A stretch of 64,000 nucleotides of DNA from Bin55 sp965116055 (GCA_965116055.1 OZ220466.1:1302001-1366000), one strand, 5' to 3'. Positions 27,190 to 36,422 are shown, counted from the stretch's first letter. Program-made: numbers and translations. The notes: generated from the letters alone by a model not told the origin.

Positions 27190-27867
27190 ATGAACGAGCC
27201 GCTCTCTGTCTATTCTTTGATCGCGAACGCGTCTTGGCCCGTGCTGTTGATCATCGTGGGTCTTGCGATCGCTTCACTCGTAGCGTGGACGATGATCGTG
27301 CAACGTTGGCTCGCGCTTAGTCGCGCGCTCCGAGACCTGCAAGCATTTGAGGATTTTTTTTGGAGCGGACGCAACTTGCGCGAAATATACGATGATATTT
27401 CGCAAAGTGAAGCACGTACCGGTATAGAGACCGTGTTCGTTGCCGGTTTCAGCGAATTCGATCGTTTAAGCGAACGTCAGGCGGATCCGGACGCAATCAT
27501 GGCTGGTGTGCAAAGAGCAACGCGAGTCGCCGTATCGCGTGAAGAAATCAGCCTTGAATTACATCTAGGGTTTCTTGCAACGCTTGGCTCGACAGCCCCG
27601 TATATCGGTTTGTTCGGCACGGTGATTGGCATTATCAATTCGTTTCGTTCGCTCATAAATCTCAATCAGGCGACGCTTGCTTCCGTAGCGCCGGGTATTT
27701 CCGAAGCATTGATTGCAACAGCCATCGGTTTATTCGTGGCGATCCCGGCGGTAATTGCCTTCAATCGTTTCTCAGCGCGCGTTGAAGTACTGACAAAAGG
27801 ATACGAGTCATTTGTAGATGAACTCATATCCATCCTTTTTCGCGCATCGCAAGCTCGGAAGTCCTAG
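27190..27867 (+). CDS. tolQ: Tol-Pal system proton channel subunit TolQ
   Basis: 225 residues with three membrane segments: VLLIIVGLAIASLVAWTMIV at the N terminus, then LGSTAPYIGLFGTVIGIINS and ISEALIATAIGLFVAIPAVI. These match the MotA/TolQ/ExbB proton-channel domain. With TolR it forms the stator that energises TolA using the proton motive force during outer-membrane constriction. The tolR ATG follows its stop with no gap. Confidence 0.95.
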   Translation: MNEPLSVYSLIANASWPVLLIIVGLAIASLVAWTMIVQRWLALSRALRDLQAFEDFFWSGRNLREIYDDISQSEARTGIETVFVAGFSEFDRLSERQADPDAIMAGVQRATRVAVSREEISLELHLGFLATLGSTAPYIGLFGTVIGIINSFRSLINLNQATLASVAPGISEALIATAIGLFVAIPAVIAFNRFSARVEVLTKGYESFVDELISILFRASQARKS

Positions 27868-28296
27868 ATGCCTGCACATCGTCGTCGGCCGATTTCCGAC
27901 ATCAACATCGTACCGTACATTGATGTGATGCTGGTATTGTTGGTTATTTTTATGGCTGTCGCTCCTATGCTAGCGCAGGGCATCCAGCTTGATTTACCCA
28001 AAGAGCCGTCAGATCTGCTTGAACGAAGCGAACAAGATCCTCTGATCATCAGCATTCAAAGCGACGGTTCTGTTTATTTAAACGTCGGTGGCAGCGATGC
28101 GGTAGAGTCCGAGAGTGTCTCGCTCATAGTATTAAAGGAACGTGTGATGAAGGTATTGCGCGTCCGGCCAGAGACGCCGGTTTTCATTCGGGGCGATACA
28201 ACGTTGCCGTACGGAAAGATCGTGAATGTGATGACGATCATGCAACAGGCAGGTGTAGAAAGCGTTGGTTTGCTTACTGAACCGCCTACGACGTGA
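27868..28296 (+). CDS. tolR: Tol-Pal system protein TolR
   Basis: 142 residues of the ExbD/TolR family. N-terminal PISDINIVPYIDVMLVLLVI contains the membrane helix and the proton-carrying Asp (YIDVMLVL). The periplasmic part has PVFIRGDTTLPYGKIVNVMT, typical of TolR. Its stop overlaps the GTG start of tolA. Confidence 0.95.
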   Translation: MPAHRRRPISDINIVPYIDVMLVLLVIFMAVAPMLAQGIQLDLPKEPSDLLERSEQDPLIISIQSDGSVYLNVGGSDAVESESVSLIVLKERVMKVLRVRPETPVFIRGDTTLPYGKIVNVMTIMQQAGVESVGLLTEPPTT

Positions 28297-28988
28297 CGAT
28301 AGCGGCTGACTACTTTAGACGTTACGCGCTGGCATTCTTTGTTGCGTTTGCGTTTCACCTGACTTTATTCATCGTACTCCAAGTAGTAGTCGAGACGCTG
28401 GTGCCTGCAGCGCCAAAGTTCGTTATCGAACCCAAACCATTGAAGGCGCAGCTAATTCGTTTTCGTCCGCAAGTTGTCGCTCCAATAGATCGGACAGGAT
28501 CTACCGCGCCGGCATCCGCGGTAAAAAACGAGAAAAAGACGGCAATAACAGAAGAATTGAACGCAGAAAGCGAACGCGAACAACGCGAGAGACTTCAACG
28601 CGAACGCGAAGTTCGTTTACAGGAACTGCGCGACCGGGCATTTCGCGATGCGTTAGGCGAGGAATTGACATCAGAGATGGTGAATGCAAGTCAGGATTTG
28701 TCGCAAACTTACATCACTGGCATCTACTTGGCCGTCGTAGAAAATTGGTCTCGCCCAGCAAGTGCCCGCAACGATATGTCGGTGATCGTACTAGTCGAAT
28801 TGTTTCCGTCGGGCGATCTCAATTCTGTTGGTGTGATCGAATCGAGTGATCATATGGCATTCGATCGGTCGGCATTAAATGCGGTCAAGCGCGCTGCCCC
28901 CTTTGCAGTGCCTGACGATGCCGCACTGTTTGAGGCCAATTTCAGATCATTCACTTTGAATTTTCGACCTGAGGACCTTTTGCGTTGA
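28293..28988 (+). CDS. tolA: Tol-Pal system protein TolA, short form
   Basis: 231 residues from GTG 28293. One N-terminal membrane helix (FFVAFAFHLTLFIVLQVVV), then a Pro-rich region, a short charged helix (ESEREQREREV-like, about residues 85-125) and a TonB/TolA C-terminal domain (ITGIYLAVVENWSRP, VIVLVELFPSGDLNSVGVIE, AFDRSALNAVKRAAPFAVPD). Family members usually have 350-420 residues, with a helical domain long enough to cross the periplasm. Here that domain is only about 40-60 residues, so its reach is unclear. It overlaps tolB by 4 nt. Confidence 0.9.
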   Translation: MTIAADYFRRYALAFFVAFAFHLTLFIVLQVVVETLVPAAPKFVIEPKPLKAQLIRFRPQVVAPIDRTGSTAPASAVKNEKKTAITEELNAESEREQRERLQREREVRLQELRDRAFRDALGEELTSEMVNASQDLSQTYITGIYLAVVENWSRPASARNDMSVIVLVELFPSGDLNSVGVIESSDHMAFDRSALNAVKRAAPFAVPDDAALFEANFRSFTLNFRPEDLLR

Positions 28989-30286
28989 AACGTCTACTAA
29001 CTGTCGTATTTTTCTTGCTGTCCTGCTCGGTAAATGCGTTCGAGATTGTGATTGATCGTGGTGTTGATGTGTTGACGCCAATCGCGATAGTTCCATTTCG
29101 AGTCCTCGAAAACGCGGTGGATATCACCCCTGTCGTACATTCTGATTTAAGTAGCAGCGGACAGTTTCGACCAATTGACGAAGCCAATATGCTATCCCTA
29201 CCTAGCCAGGCAGCTGAGGTTATCTACCACGATTGGCGTGTTCTTGGCGTGGAGTACGTCATCGTTGGGTCTGTTTTCATTGATGGCTTAGGTTTATTAG
29301 TAGCAGATTTCGAGGTTGTCGATATAACACAAGAACGCGTGATGCAATCTGCTCAAGTGAAGGGCTCGCTTGAACATCCACGATCATTGGCCCATCACGT
29401 TTCAGATGAAATTTATCGAGCCATGACGAATATTCCAGGGGCGTTCTCAACGCGTATCGCGTATGTGTTGATAGAAAACCGTGCGGGGCCGAACGAGCGT
29501 CACAATTTGATGCTGGCGGATTTCGATGGTGAACGTGAAGTCAAACTCCTGACATCCGATCAGCCTCTCTTGTCGCCTGTTTGGTCCGCCGACGGCAAAT
29601 TCGTAGCGTATGTATCGTTTCAAGAAGGCTCATCGGCAATCTATGTGTTCAATCTTGAGTCGGGCCAATCGCGTTTATTAGCAAATTTCGAAGGTATTAA
29701 TAGTTCGCCCGCGTTTTCTCCCGATGGGGCACGAATAGCTATGGTTCTTTCGCGCGACGGCAACCCCGATATTTATACGCTAGAACTTGCGACGAATGTC
29801 ATTCGTCGTATTACCAATCATCGTGCGATCGATACGGAACCGGTTTGGGAATTAAACGGCGAAAATCTCATATTCACATCCGATCGAGGCGGTTCGCCAC
29901 AGATCTATCGCGTAAACGTTGAATCATTGCGTGTTACGCGACTTACATTTAATGGTTCATATAATGCACGGCCTCGCGTGATGCCTGACGATGAAAATTT
30001 CATTTACGTGCATCGATCAGATATGGGTTTCCATATTGCCTGGCGCGATCTAGCCGGCAATCGTGCCGCACGTATCTTGTCGTCGAATGTATTAGATGAA
30101 TCGCCATCGGTTGCGCCGAACGGCACCATGTTGATTTATTCAACGAAATTAGACCGAAAAGGTATACTATCCATTGTATCTAGTAGTGGCGAAGTAGAGT
30201 ATAAACTTATGTCTGCGGTAGGTGATGTCATTGAACCTGCGTGGTCGCCGTTTTTACCGCTAGCTACAACATACGTTGAGCGATAA
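28985..30286 (+). CDS. tolB: Tol-Pal system periplasmic beta-propeller TolB
   Basis: 433 residues from TTG 28985, with GAGG upstream inside tolA. Signal peptide (LLTVVFFLLSCSVNAFEIVI), N-terminal domain (PIAIVPFR, YDWRVLG-like HDWRVLGVEYVIVGSV), then a six-bladed propeller with repeats such as SPVWSADGKFVAYVSF, SPAFSPDGARIAMVLS and TEPVWELNGENLIFTSDRGG. Binds Pal and the TolA C terminus in the periplasm. Confidence 0.95.
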   Translation: MKRLLTVVFFLLSCSVNAFEIVIDRGVDVLTPIAIVPFRVLENAVDITPVVHSDLSSSGQFRPIDEANMLSLPSQAAEVIYHDWRVLGVEYVIVGSVFIDGLGLLVADFEVVDITQERVMQSAQVKGSLEHPRSLAHHVSDEIYRAMTNIPGAFSTRIAYVLIENRAGPNERHNLMLADFDGEREVKLLTSDQPLLSPVWSADGKFVAYVSFQEGSSAIYVFNLESGQSRLLANFEGINSSPAFSPDGARIAMVLSRDGNPDIYTLELATNVIRRITNHRAIDTEPVWELNGENLIFTSDRGGSPQIYRVNVESLRVTRLTFNGSYNARPRVMPDDENFIYVHRSDMGFHIAWRDLAGNRAARILSSNVLDESPSVAPNGTMLIYSTKLDRKGILSIVSSSGEVEYKLMSAVGDVIEPAWSPFLPLATTYVER

Positions 30287-30311
30287 TCGAAGCGAAACTG
30301 GAGAATCGTTT

Positions 30312-30890
30312 ATGCCCTATATGAAGTACAGCACGTGGGTTTTCTTGTTGCTGGTTTGTGGTCTGCTGACCGCATGTGCTACCCAGACGGGTTGCGGTAC
30401 TCCTACAACAGAGCCACCGACTATCGTCGACGAGCGGCCAGCTGCGCCTGAGCCAACTGTGCGGCCTGACCCTGAACCTAAACCTGTAGTCGTGGAGGAA
30501 GCCCCAGATTACATGGATTTGCCCAGTGGATCGCGAGTTGCAGTGGATAGCGAAGGCAGCGTTATTCGTTCAGTATTCAATTTTGAGTTCGATCAATCCG
30601 ATGTGGTAAGCGGTGATTTTCGTACGCTTCAACAGCACGCGGCTAGGCTAAATCGCAATCGCGATCAAGGCGTGATTATTAACGGACATTGCGATGAAAG
30701 GGGCACGCGAGAATACAACCTCGCGCTTGGCGAGCGTCGAGCTATCGCTGTCCAAGATTTTCTCCTGGCGAATGGGGTTCGACCCTCGCAGATGACAACA
30801 CGAAGTTACGGAGAAGAACGACCAGTCGATACTGGTTCAAACGAAGCGGCTTGGGCGAAGAATCGGCGCGTAGAGCTAGAATACGAGTGA
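30312..30890 (+). CDS. pal: Peptidoglycan-associated lipoprotein Pal
   Basis: 192 residues from ATG 30312, with GGAG 8 nt upstream. Lipoprotein signal STWVFLLLVCGLLTAC ends in the lipobox LTAC. A Pro/Glu-rich linker is followed by an OmpA-like domain: FNFEFDQSDV, VIINGHCDERGTREYNLALG with the peptidoglycan-binding Asp and Arg, RRAIAVQDFLLANGV and AKNRRVELEYE at the end. Anchors the outer membrane to peptidoglycan. An ATG at 30321 is an alternative start. Confidence 0.95.
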   Translation: MPYMKYSTWVFLLLVCGLLTACATQTGCGTPTTEPPTIVDERPAAPEPTVRPDPEPKPVVVEEAPDYMDLPSGSRVAVDSEGSVIRSVFNFEFDQSDVVSGDFRTLQQHAARLNRNRDQGVIINGHCDERGTREYNLALGERRAIAVQDFLLANGVRPSQMTTRSYGEERPVDTGSNEAAWAKNRRVELEYE

Positions 30891-30972
30891 AACCCGCAGT
30901 CGTTCCGGTAAATACCATAGCGAGGTTGACGTAAGCCGTTTCTATCTAGTTTTATTTGTACTTGCTACGTTT

Positions 30973-31776
30973 TTGGTTGTCGCCGGGGGTTCGGTCTCTG
31001 GCGATAACCATGAGCCTCGGGAATCGGATCCCGCTGAAGCCGAATCGTTAGATCGTTCGGACGAATTAGAGCTCGACGCTACTGAGTCTCAATTCGATTC
31101 GAAAAATCCTCGTGATATTCTCGTCGAATCACAAGTAGGGCGCATTCCGAACGAGCTTGACCCGTCAAGCCAAGCGATTGACGTTAATGACGCTCGTTTT
31201 TTACAGTTATTTCAACGCATCCAAGTATTGGAGCGTGAATATATCTCGTTGCAAGGTCGGATAGAAGAACTCGAACACCTATACCAGGAAGAGCGACATA
31301 CGAATCGCCGTCGATTTTTAGACATGGACCGGCGCCTACGTGAACAGATGGGCTCTCAACTTGCGCCAGAAGATATATTGACAGAGGCTGATCTGAATAC
31401 TGAGATTGGGTTGTATCGTCGCGCAATGGCATTTGTTGATGCAGAGGATTATCAAGAAGCCTTGGCATTATTTCAGCAATTAGTTGATTTGTATCCCAAC
31501 GGTCAAAAAGTGCCTGATGCGATGTACTGGCTTGCTGAAATTTATCGAAATATTGAACCTATAAATCTTGAAAAGTCCCGACAATTTTTCGTTCAGATGG
31601 TCACACTATATTCGGACCATGCGCGAATTCCAGAAGCGCTGGCTAAATTAGGCATGATTTATCACTCGTTGGGCAACGAAACGCGAGCGTTGGAATATTT
31701 AGACCGTGTTATTGCAGAATTTCCAGATCATGATGCTGCTCGTTTAGCGGAAACATACGCACAAGAATTACGTTAG
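30973..31776 (+). CDS. cpoB: Cell division coordinator CpoB (YbgF), N terminus uncertain
   Basis: 267 residues from TTG 30973: an acidic region, a coiled coil (LFQRIQVLEREYISLQGRIE, about 75-110) that trimerises CpoB, and C-terminal tetratricopeptide repeats (YRRAMAFVDAEDYQEALALF, VPDAMYWLAEIYRN, RIPEALAKLGMIYHSLGN). It coordinates Tol with PBP1b at the septum. A proper signal peptide is encoded in the same frame just upstream (VSRFYLVLFVLATFLVV from 30931), but no ATG, GTG or TTG lies in frame before it. A TTG after GAGG at 30926 is one base out of frame. The real start is probably there, with a sequence error or frameshift, or a non-standard codon is used. Confidence 0.85.
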   Translation: MVVAGGSVSGDNHEPRESDPAEAESLDRSDELELDATESQFDSKNPRDILVESQVGRIPNELDPSSQAIDVNDARFLQLFQRIQVLEREYISLQGRIEELEHLYQEERHTNRRRFLDMDRRLREQMGSQLAPEDILTEADLNTEIGLYRRAMAFVDAEDYQEALALFQQLVDLYPNGQKVPDAMYWLAEIYRNIEPINLEKSRQFFVQMVTLYSDHARIPEALAKLGMIYHSLGNETRALEYLDRVIAEFPDHDAARLAETYAQELR

Positions 31777-32061
31777 ACTGTAGATAACCATAGGGGTGGT
31801 CAATGTACGGTAAGAACATATCCAGTTGGAAATCGCAGAGGGCTAAAGGTGCCACTCAAACTCTCTGATACATAGCTCAAGATGTGACTATCCACAAGTA
31901 AAACATAACAAATTCAATGTGTTAAAGAACTTTAGATTCAATAGGCCTTTGGTTACGAGAAATACCGTAAATTCGAACTAGCCAGATCTTAAGAAACAGA
32001 TAGCAAGCGATAACCTGATGATCACCCACTACAACGGTACAAGATAGGAATGGAATCTATA

Positions 32062-32137
32062 TGGTGGGTCGTCTGGGATTCGAACCCAGGACCAACAGGT
32101 TAAAAGCCTGGTGCTCTACCAACTGAGCTAACGACCC
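32062..32137 (-). tRNA. tRNA-Lys (anticodon TTT)
   Basis: The minus strand gives a complete cloverleaf: acceptor GGGTCGT pairing with ACGACCC, D arm AGCTCAGTTGGTAGAGC, anticodon loop CTTTTAA between CCAGG and CCTGT, T arm with GGTTCGAATCC, discriminator A and encoded CCA. A TTGACT at 32180-32185 (minus) with weak AT-rich bases 17-18 nt further on could be its promoter. tRNA-Lys also follows the tol-pal region in Pseudomonas. Confidence 0.97.
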
Positions 32138-32252
32138 ACTTTTCGAGATGCGGATTTTAAGAACTTTAGAACGAATTTCAGTCAATGCTTTATCAATTGC
32201 AGAGGCGTTTAATTCAACCTTCGTTCAAACTCGACATGGAGGTGCGTCCAGC

Positions 32253-33029
32253 ATGGCATTAACAACGTTAAGTCGTTCGATAAACGGCAAAGTCGCATTG
32301 ATCACGGGTGCCGCGAGTGGTATGGGACAGGCAACAGCTGAACTGTTTGCAGAACAAGGCGCAAAGGTCGCACTCGTCGATGTGGCCAGCGAAGCCCAAG
32401 AACGGATCGTAGCGAGAATCGCAGAGGCTGGTTTTATAGCTCGTGGTTGGACGCTGGACGTAACCGACAAAACACAGATTGAGACGCGTGTCGCAGCGAT
32501 CGCGGAATATTTTGGCGGATTGGACATTCTCGTAAATAACGCGGGAATCAGTGTAGGGAGTGCGATCGATAGCGATGAATTTGAGGCAATTTGGGAGCGT
32601 GGTATCTCAACTCTACTCACAGCGCACATGCGTTTAATTCGTGCTGCGCTACCTCATTTGCGGCAAGCGGATAACGGGCGAATCATCAACATCGCGTCCA
32701 CAGAAGGATTGGGTGCGACGAAACGGATTAGCGCCTACACTACCGCAAAAACTGGTGTCATCGGGTTGACGCGTGCGTTAGCAGTCGAGCTTGGAACAGA
32801 AGCGATCACCGTAAACTGTATTTGTCCCGGCCCAATACGCACAGGTATGACCAAGAATATTGCAGAAGAGGATAAGCGCGAATATGCCCGACGTCGTGTT
32901 GCGCTAAAGCGGTATGCGATACCAGAAGAAGTTGCGCACATGACGCTTAGTTTAGCGTTGCCTGCTGCATCGTTCGTTACTGGCGTTGCGTTGCCAGTTG
33001 ATGGTGGATTAACCATTAAGAATGCGTAG
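32253..33029 (+). CDS. Short-chain dehydrogenase/reductase
   Basis: 258 residues from ATG 32253, with GGAGG 9 nt upstream; the frame is open further 5' without a ribosome site. Classical SDR: cofactor motif TGAASGMG (TGxxxGxG), an acidic residue after the second strand (LVDVAS) favouring NAD, NNAG in ILVNNAGISVG, catalytic Ser in NIASTEG, YxxxK in AYTTAKTGV, and PGPIRTGM. The C-terminal VTGVALPVDGGLTI is typical of 3-oxoacyl-ACP reductase-like members. The substrate is unknown. A small GC hairpin (33040-33060) without a T tract follows. Confidence 0.88.
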   Translation: MALTTLSRSINGKVALITGAASGMGQATAELFAEQGAKVALVDVASEAQERIVARIAEAGFIARGWTLDVTDKTQIETRVAAIAEYFGGLDILVNNAGISVGSAIDSDEFEAIWERGISTLLTAHMRLIRAALPHLRQADNGRIINIASTEGLGATKRISAYTTAKTGVIGLTRALAVELGTEAITVNCICPGPIRTGMTKNIAEEDKREYARRRVALKRYAIPEEVAHMTLSLALPAASFVTGVALPVDGGLTIKNA

Positions 33030-33197
33030 GCATAAGCATGCAGCGGCAAATAAGCGCTGCTGCCAATATCAAAATCGTAGAACTGATCTCGTCAAGTTAG
33101 GTGAGCATACTTTGCTGGACGAGACCGACGAACGATTGCTCGAAATCGCTTGGATCAGTCCCTTTGCGACAATCGCACCTGTGGTTGAGCTATCGTA

Positions 33198-33791
33198 TCA
33201 ATGACTGCTCGGTAGTACCTTTCTCAGGATCGCCTTTAGCTCGGTCCCATGAGCGCTAACAAAGTGGTCCGCGCCATGAATCATGTGCAAGGTTCGGCTA
33301 TCTCTCTGGGCAACCCATGCCTTTAAGATGCTTACAGAACTGATAGCATCGAATTCACCAGCAATCAAATCAACGTGAGCATCCAAGTTCGGCAGTGGGT
33401 TATGGGTTGGTGGCGCTACTAGAACTAGTGATTTCGCTATTGTGTGCCTCTCAGCGTAGCGTAAGGCTACCTGAGCTCCGAATGAATAACCGCCTATTCT
33501 GAGCTCGTCGAATTCGGCTTGAAACGCTTCTGTAATCGCAGCGAGGTCGTTTATTTCACCCATGCCATTGTCATGTGAACCGGCGCTAGCGCCAACACCT
33601 CGAAAGTTGAACCTTACGGTGGCGATGTCAAGTTCTTTTGCTACTTGACTGGCAATTTCTAACACGCCATCCAGCATTGATCCGCCGTATAAAGGGTGTG
33701 GATGGCACAGAATCATCCCTCGCGACGATTTTGCAGGTTCGAACATCCATTCTAAAGAACCCACCTCACCCTGTGTCGAGCCGTATTCCAC
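33198..33791 (-). CDS. Alpha/beta hydrolase
   Basis: 197 residues from GTG 33791. Small alpha/beta hydrolase with the group's HPHPLYGGSM after strand 3, TVRFNFRGVGASAG (oxyanion region), nucleophile elbow GYSFGA with the catalytic Ser, an acid in LIAGEFDAI and a C-terminal HGADHFV carrying the catalytic His. It resembles the compact dienelactone hydrolase-like or YsgC-type esterases of proteobacteria. The substrate is unknown. It is on the opposite strand to both neighbours and probably monocistronic. Confidence 0.85.
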   Translation of the reverse strand: MEYGSTQGEVGSLEWMFEPAKSSRGMILCHPHPLYGGSMLDGVLEIASQVAKELDIATVRFNFRGVGASAGSHDNGMGEINDLAAITEAFQAEFDELRIGGYSFGAQVALRYAERHTIAKSLVLVAPPTHNPLPNLDAHVDLIAGEFDAISSVSILKAWVAQRDSRTLHMIHGADHFVSAHGTELKAILRKVLPSSH

Positions 33792-33993
33792 AAGAGCTGA
33801 TGTTCACTACAAAGGGCAATACTACTTGAAGTAAAACATCGCTAAAGTCAAAAATCTGTTTGCGTGTTGCGACTTGAACCGGTCCATAAAAGTAGGTTAG
33901 TAGGTTGTACGTCAATGTCTCTAAAATCAGGCACGCCGTAATTGACGCCGTCTCTGGTGTCGTTGTAAAGTGTTACTGTGTAGGGGAGGCGAA

Positions 33994-34587
33994 GTGGCAA
34001 CTCGAATTGGATTGGTATCGGATACTCACATACCCGAAAGTCGTAAGGAGCTATGGCCACAAGTCTACGATGCGTTTCAAGGCGTCGACTGCATCTTTCA
34101 CGGTGGCGACATCCATGACATCGCGTTGTTGGATACCTTTGAAGAAATCGCTCCGATATATTGTGCGAGAGGCAACGGCGAAGATGGCAGCGGTGGGAGA
34201 CCCATTCAACCGGAAGATCCACGTGTCAAGTACGCTTGGTCTCTTGAACTCGAAGATCTTACGGTTGGATTGACGCACTACATTTCACTATTGCCAGGTG
34301 AAGACACGTTTTCTTTTAAAAAATCCGTCGCTCGTTACTTTCCAAAGAAGAGACCGGATGTTATCGTGTTTGGCGACACGCATACGGAATTAATTGAGGA
34401 AGTTGAAGGTGTGCTCTGCGTAAATCCCGGGTCACCTACGTACCCACACAATTACGACACGCAGTACGGGACGATTGGATTCCTAGATCTCAATGGAACC
34501 GATGCCGCAGCCTCCGTTTGGCTAATAAACGATGAAGGTATTGAGCCTTTTCAATGGCATGAAGCGCCACCATGGAAGCGGCGCTAG
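33994..34587 (+). CDS. YfcE/MJ0936-type metallophosphoesterase
   Basis: 197 residues from GTG 33994, with GGGGAGG just upstream; the frame begins 8 codons earlier at GTG 33970. Calcineurin-like motifs: GLVSDTHIPES (D-x-H), FHGGDIHD (G-D-x-x-D/H), ARGNGED (G-N-x-E/D), LTHYIS (G-H) and VFGDTHTELIEE with the final G-x-T-H, then CVNPGSPTYP. A dimetal phosphodiesterase with probable cyclic nucleotide or unknown phosphodiester substrate. Confidence 0.88.
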   Translation: MATRIGLVSDTHIPESRKELWPQVYDAFQGVDCIFHGGDIHDIALLDTFEEIAPIYCARGNGEDGSGGRPIQPEDPRVKYAWSLELEDLTVGLTHYISLLPGEDTFSFKKSVARYFPKKRPDVIVFGDTHTELIEEVEGVLCVNPGSPTYPHNYDTQYGTIGFLDLNGTDAAASVWLINDEGIEPFQWHEAPPWKRR

Positions 34588-34628
34588 ATTGCCTAACAGA
34601 TAATGAAAAACGTCGAAAGAGTCTAGCC

Positions 34629-35507
34629 TTAAACCATACCGCGCATTGGGTTGATTGGCGGCCATGATTCCTTTGTAGCTAGGATTGCATCGCCAACCTC
34701 TGCGACATCCCACGCCCCATCTTCTTCCGGCTGACGAGCGATTTCTGTTAGATTCCACGAGAGCATTGACACCCGATTGCCGGCAACAAGCCAAGTACGT
34801 CCCGTGACTTCTTTGGCGTCGTCAGTACACAGCCAAGCGACTAGCGGTGATACTCGTTCCGGGGGGAAATTCTCTTTAACTTGATCGGGGAATATGTCTT
34901 CGGTTAATCGGGAAAGTGCCGTAGGTGCGAGGATATTTACCGTGATACCGTATTTCATGCCTTCTAGATAAAGACAACGAGCTAATCCGGCGATACCGGC
35001 TTTTGCTGCCCCGTAGTTGGTTTGACCGAAATTTCCAAGTAAGCCGGAGGTTGAGCTTGTCACCACGATCCGTCCACCTGATTCTTGTGCGAGCATTTGA
35101 TCGTAGGCGGCTTTGATCGTTAGATAGGTTCCTTTAAGATGAACATTTACTACGACATCCCACATATCGTCAGTCATGTTCTTGAACGACTTGTCACGCA
35201 AAATACCGGCATTTGCAATGCAAATATCGAGTTTGCCGAAGTTCTCGACCGCCGTTTTAGCCATTGCTCTTGCGTCTTCCGCAACCGCCACATTGCCATA
35301 GTTTGCTACCGCTTTTCCTCCTGCTGCCTTGATTTCATTGACGACCTCATCCGCCATGCTGTGACCGGATCCTGTACCGTCGCGAGCGCCCCCTAGATCG
35401 TTTACCACGACGCTAGCGCCCTCCTGTGCCAACAACAAAGCGTGGGTTCGGCCCAGGCCCCCGCCTGCGCCTGTAACTAAAGCAACTTTTCCATCAAGTA
35501 ATCCCAT
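34629..35507 (-). CDS. SDR of the multifunctional (3R)-hydroxyacyl-CoA dehydrogenase type
   Basis: 292 residues from ATG 35507, with GAGGGT upstream. N-terminal MGLLDGKVALVTGAGGGLGR, then the long first loop VVVNDLGGARDGTG, a signature shared with the dehydrogenase domain of peroxisomal multifunctional protein 2 (HSD17B4). Catalytic Ser in VVTSSTSG, YxxxK in NYGAAKAGIAGL, and NILAPTALSRLTEDIFP. It probably oxidises a 3-hydroxyacyl-CoA. The C-terminal extension (SLAWNLTE-type, then DVAEVGDAIL) is normal for this subgroup. It is divergent from the next SDR. Confidence 0.87.
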   Translation of the reverse strand: MGLLDGKVALVTGAGGGLGRTHALLLAQEGASVVVNDLGGARDGTGSGHSMADEVVNEIKAAGGKAVANYGNVAVAEDARAMAKTAVENFGKLDICIANAGILRDKSFKNMTDDMWDVVVNVHLKGTYLTIKAAYDQMLAQESGGRIVVTSSTSGLLGNFGQTNYGAAKAGIAGLARCLYLEGMKYGITVNILAPTALSRLTEDIFPDQVKENFPPERVSPLVAWLCTDDAKEVTGRTWLVAGNRVSMLSWNLTEIARQPEEDGAWDVAEVGDAILATKESWPPINPMRGMV

Positions 35508-35663
35508 GTGTACCCTCAATTGAGACTAAATAGAGTATGACGACGATTTTAAGTAGCAAAACTGGTTTAGATGCCATTTCAGCTCAATGAACCGTGTTTG
35601 ATCAAATGTGTTGTGCGGCGACGTATTTTCGATAATCCGTGCTGAATGATTGGGGAGTTTCTG

Positions 35664-36422
35664 ATGGATGAGTTATTTCGATTCGATAATAAAGTCGCAC
35701 TTATTACGGGTGGTAGCCGGGGATTAGGGAAGGCGCTCTCTCTCGCGCTCGCCGAACGAGGTGCTGATATTGCAGTTGTGAGTCGGAAACTTGCGAATTG
35801 CGAAGCGGTAGCTGCACAAATTCGCGAATTGGGACGACGATCCTGGGCTAAGGCTTGCCACGTTGGACATTGGGGCGAATTGGACCAACTGGTTGAAGAT
35901 GTGTTTCTTGAGTTTGGGCGAGTTGACATCTTGATTAATAACGCCGGCATGTCACCTCTGTACCCGAAGCTCTCTGAGGTGTCCGAGGCATTGTTTGACA
36001 AAGTGGTCGGCGTCAATCTCAAGGGTCCCTATCGGCTCTCCGCGCTAATCGGTGAACGGATGATGGCACAAGACGAAGGCGGCTGTATCGTCAACGTCAG
36101 CAGTAATGCGGCAACGCACCCATCCCCTAATGCAGAACCCTATGGTGCGTGCAAAGCGGGCATCAACTCATTAACGATGTCTCTCGCACACGCTTTCGCT
36201 CCTAAAGTTCGCGTTAATTGCATTCAGCCTGGACCTTTTCTCACAGATATCTCTAAGGCCTGGGATCTAAACTCTTTTAATCGTAACGCAAAGACGAATA
36301 TTGCACTGCAACGCGGTGGTGAACCTGATGAAATTGTCGGTGTGGTTCTATACCTTGCTGGACCGAGCGGCTCATATACGACCGGCGCCGTGATTCCAGT
36401 CGATGGTGGTAGTCGAAATTAG
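35664..36422 (+). CDS. Short-chain dehydrogenase/reductase
   Basis: 252 residues from ATG 35664, with GGGGAG 10 nt before. TGGSRGLG cofactor loop with VSRK after strand 2 (Arg favours NADP), ILINNAGMSPLYP, Ser in NVSSNAATHPS, YxxxK in PYGACKAGIN, PGPFLTDISK, and TTGAVIPVDGG at the end. Substrate unknown. Its TAG overlaps the stop of the convergent ATP-grasp gene by 4 nt. Confidence 0.88.
   Translation: MDELFRFDNKVALITGGSRGLGKALSLALAERGADIAVVSRKLANCEAVAAQIRELGRRSWAKACHVGHWGELDQLVEDVFLEFGRVDILINNAGMSPLYPKLSEVSEALFDKVVGVNLKGPYRLSALIGERMMAQDEGGCIVNVSSNAATHPSPNAEPYGACKAGINSLTMSLAHAFAPKVRVNCIQPGPFLTDISKAWDLNSFNRNAKTNIALQRGGEPDEIVGVVLYLAGPSGSYTTGAVIPVDGGSRN

Noticed and set aside
33040..33060. Terminator after the SDR at 32253
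   Set aside because: A 6-bp GC hairpin (GCAGCG/CGCTGC) is present, but without a following T tract, so it is not called.
33022..33204. 60-residue plus frame overlapping the end of the SDR gene
   Set aside because: No ribosome site and no family resemblance; it starts inside the SDR and ends in the hydrolase 3' region.
33848..34222. 124-residue minus frame partly inside the phosphoesterase
   Set aside because: Most of it is the shadow of the phosphoesterase. The tail looks somewhat protein-like (YNDTRDGVNYGVPDFRD), but there is no start in the free part.
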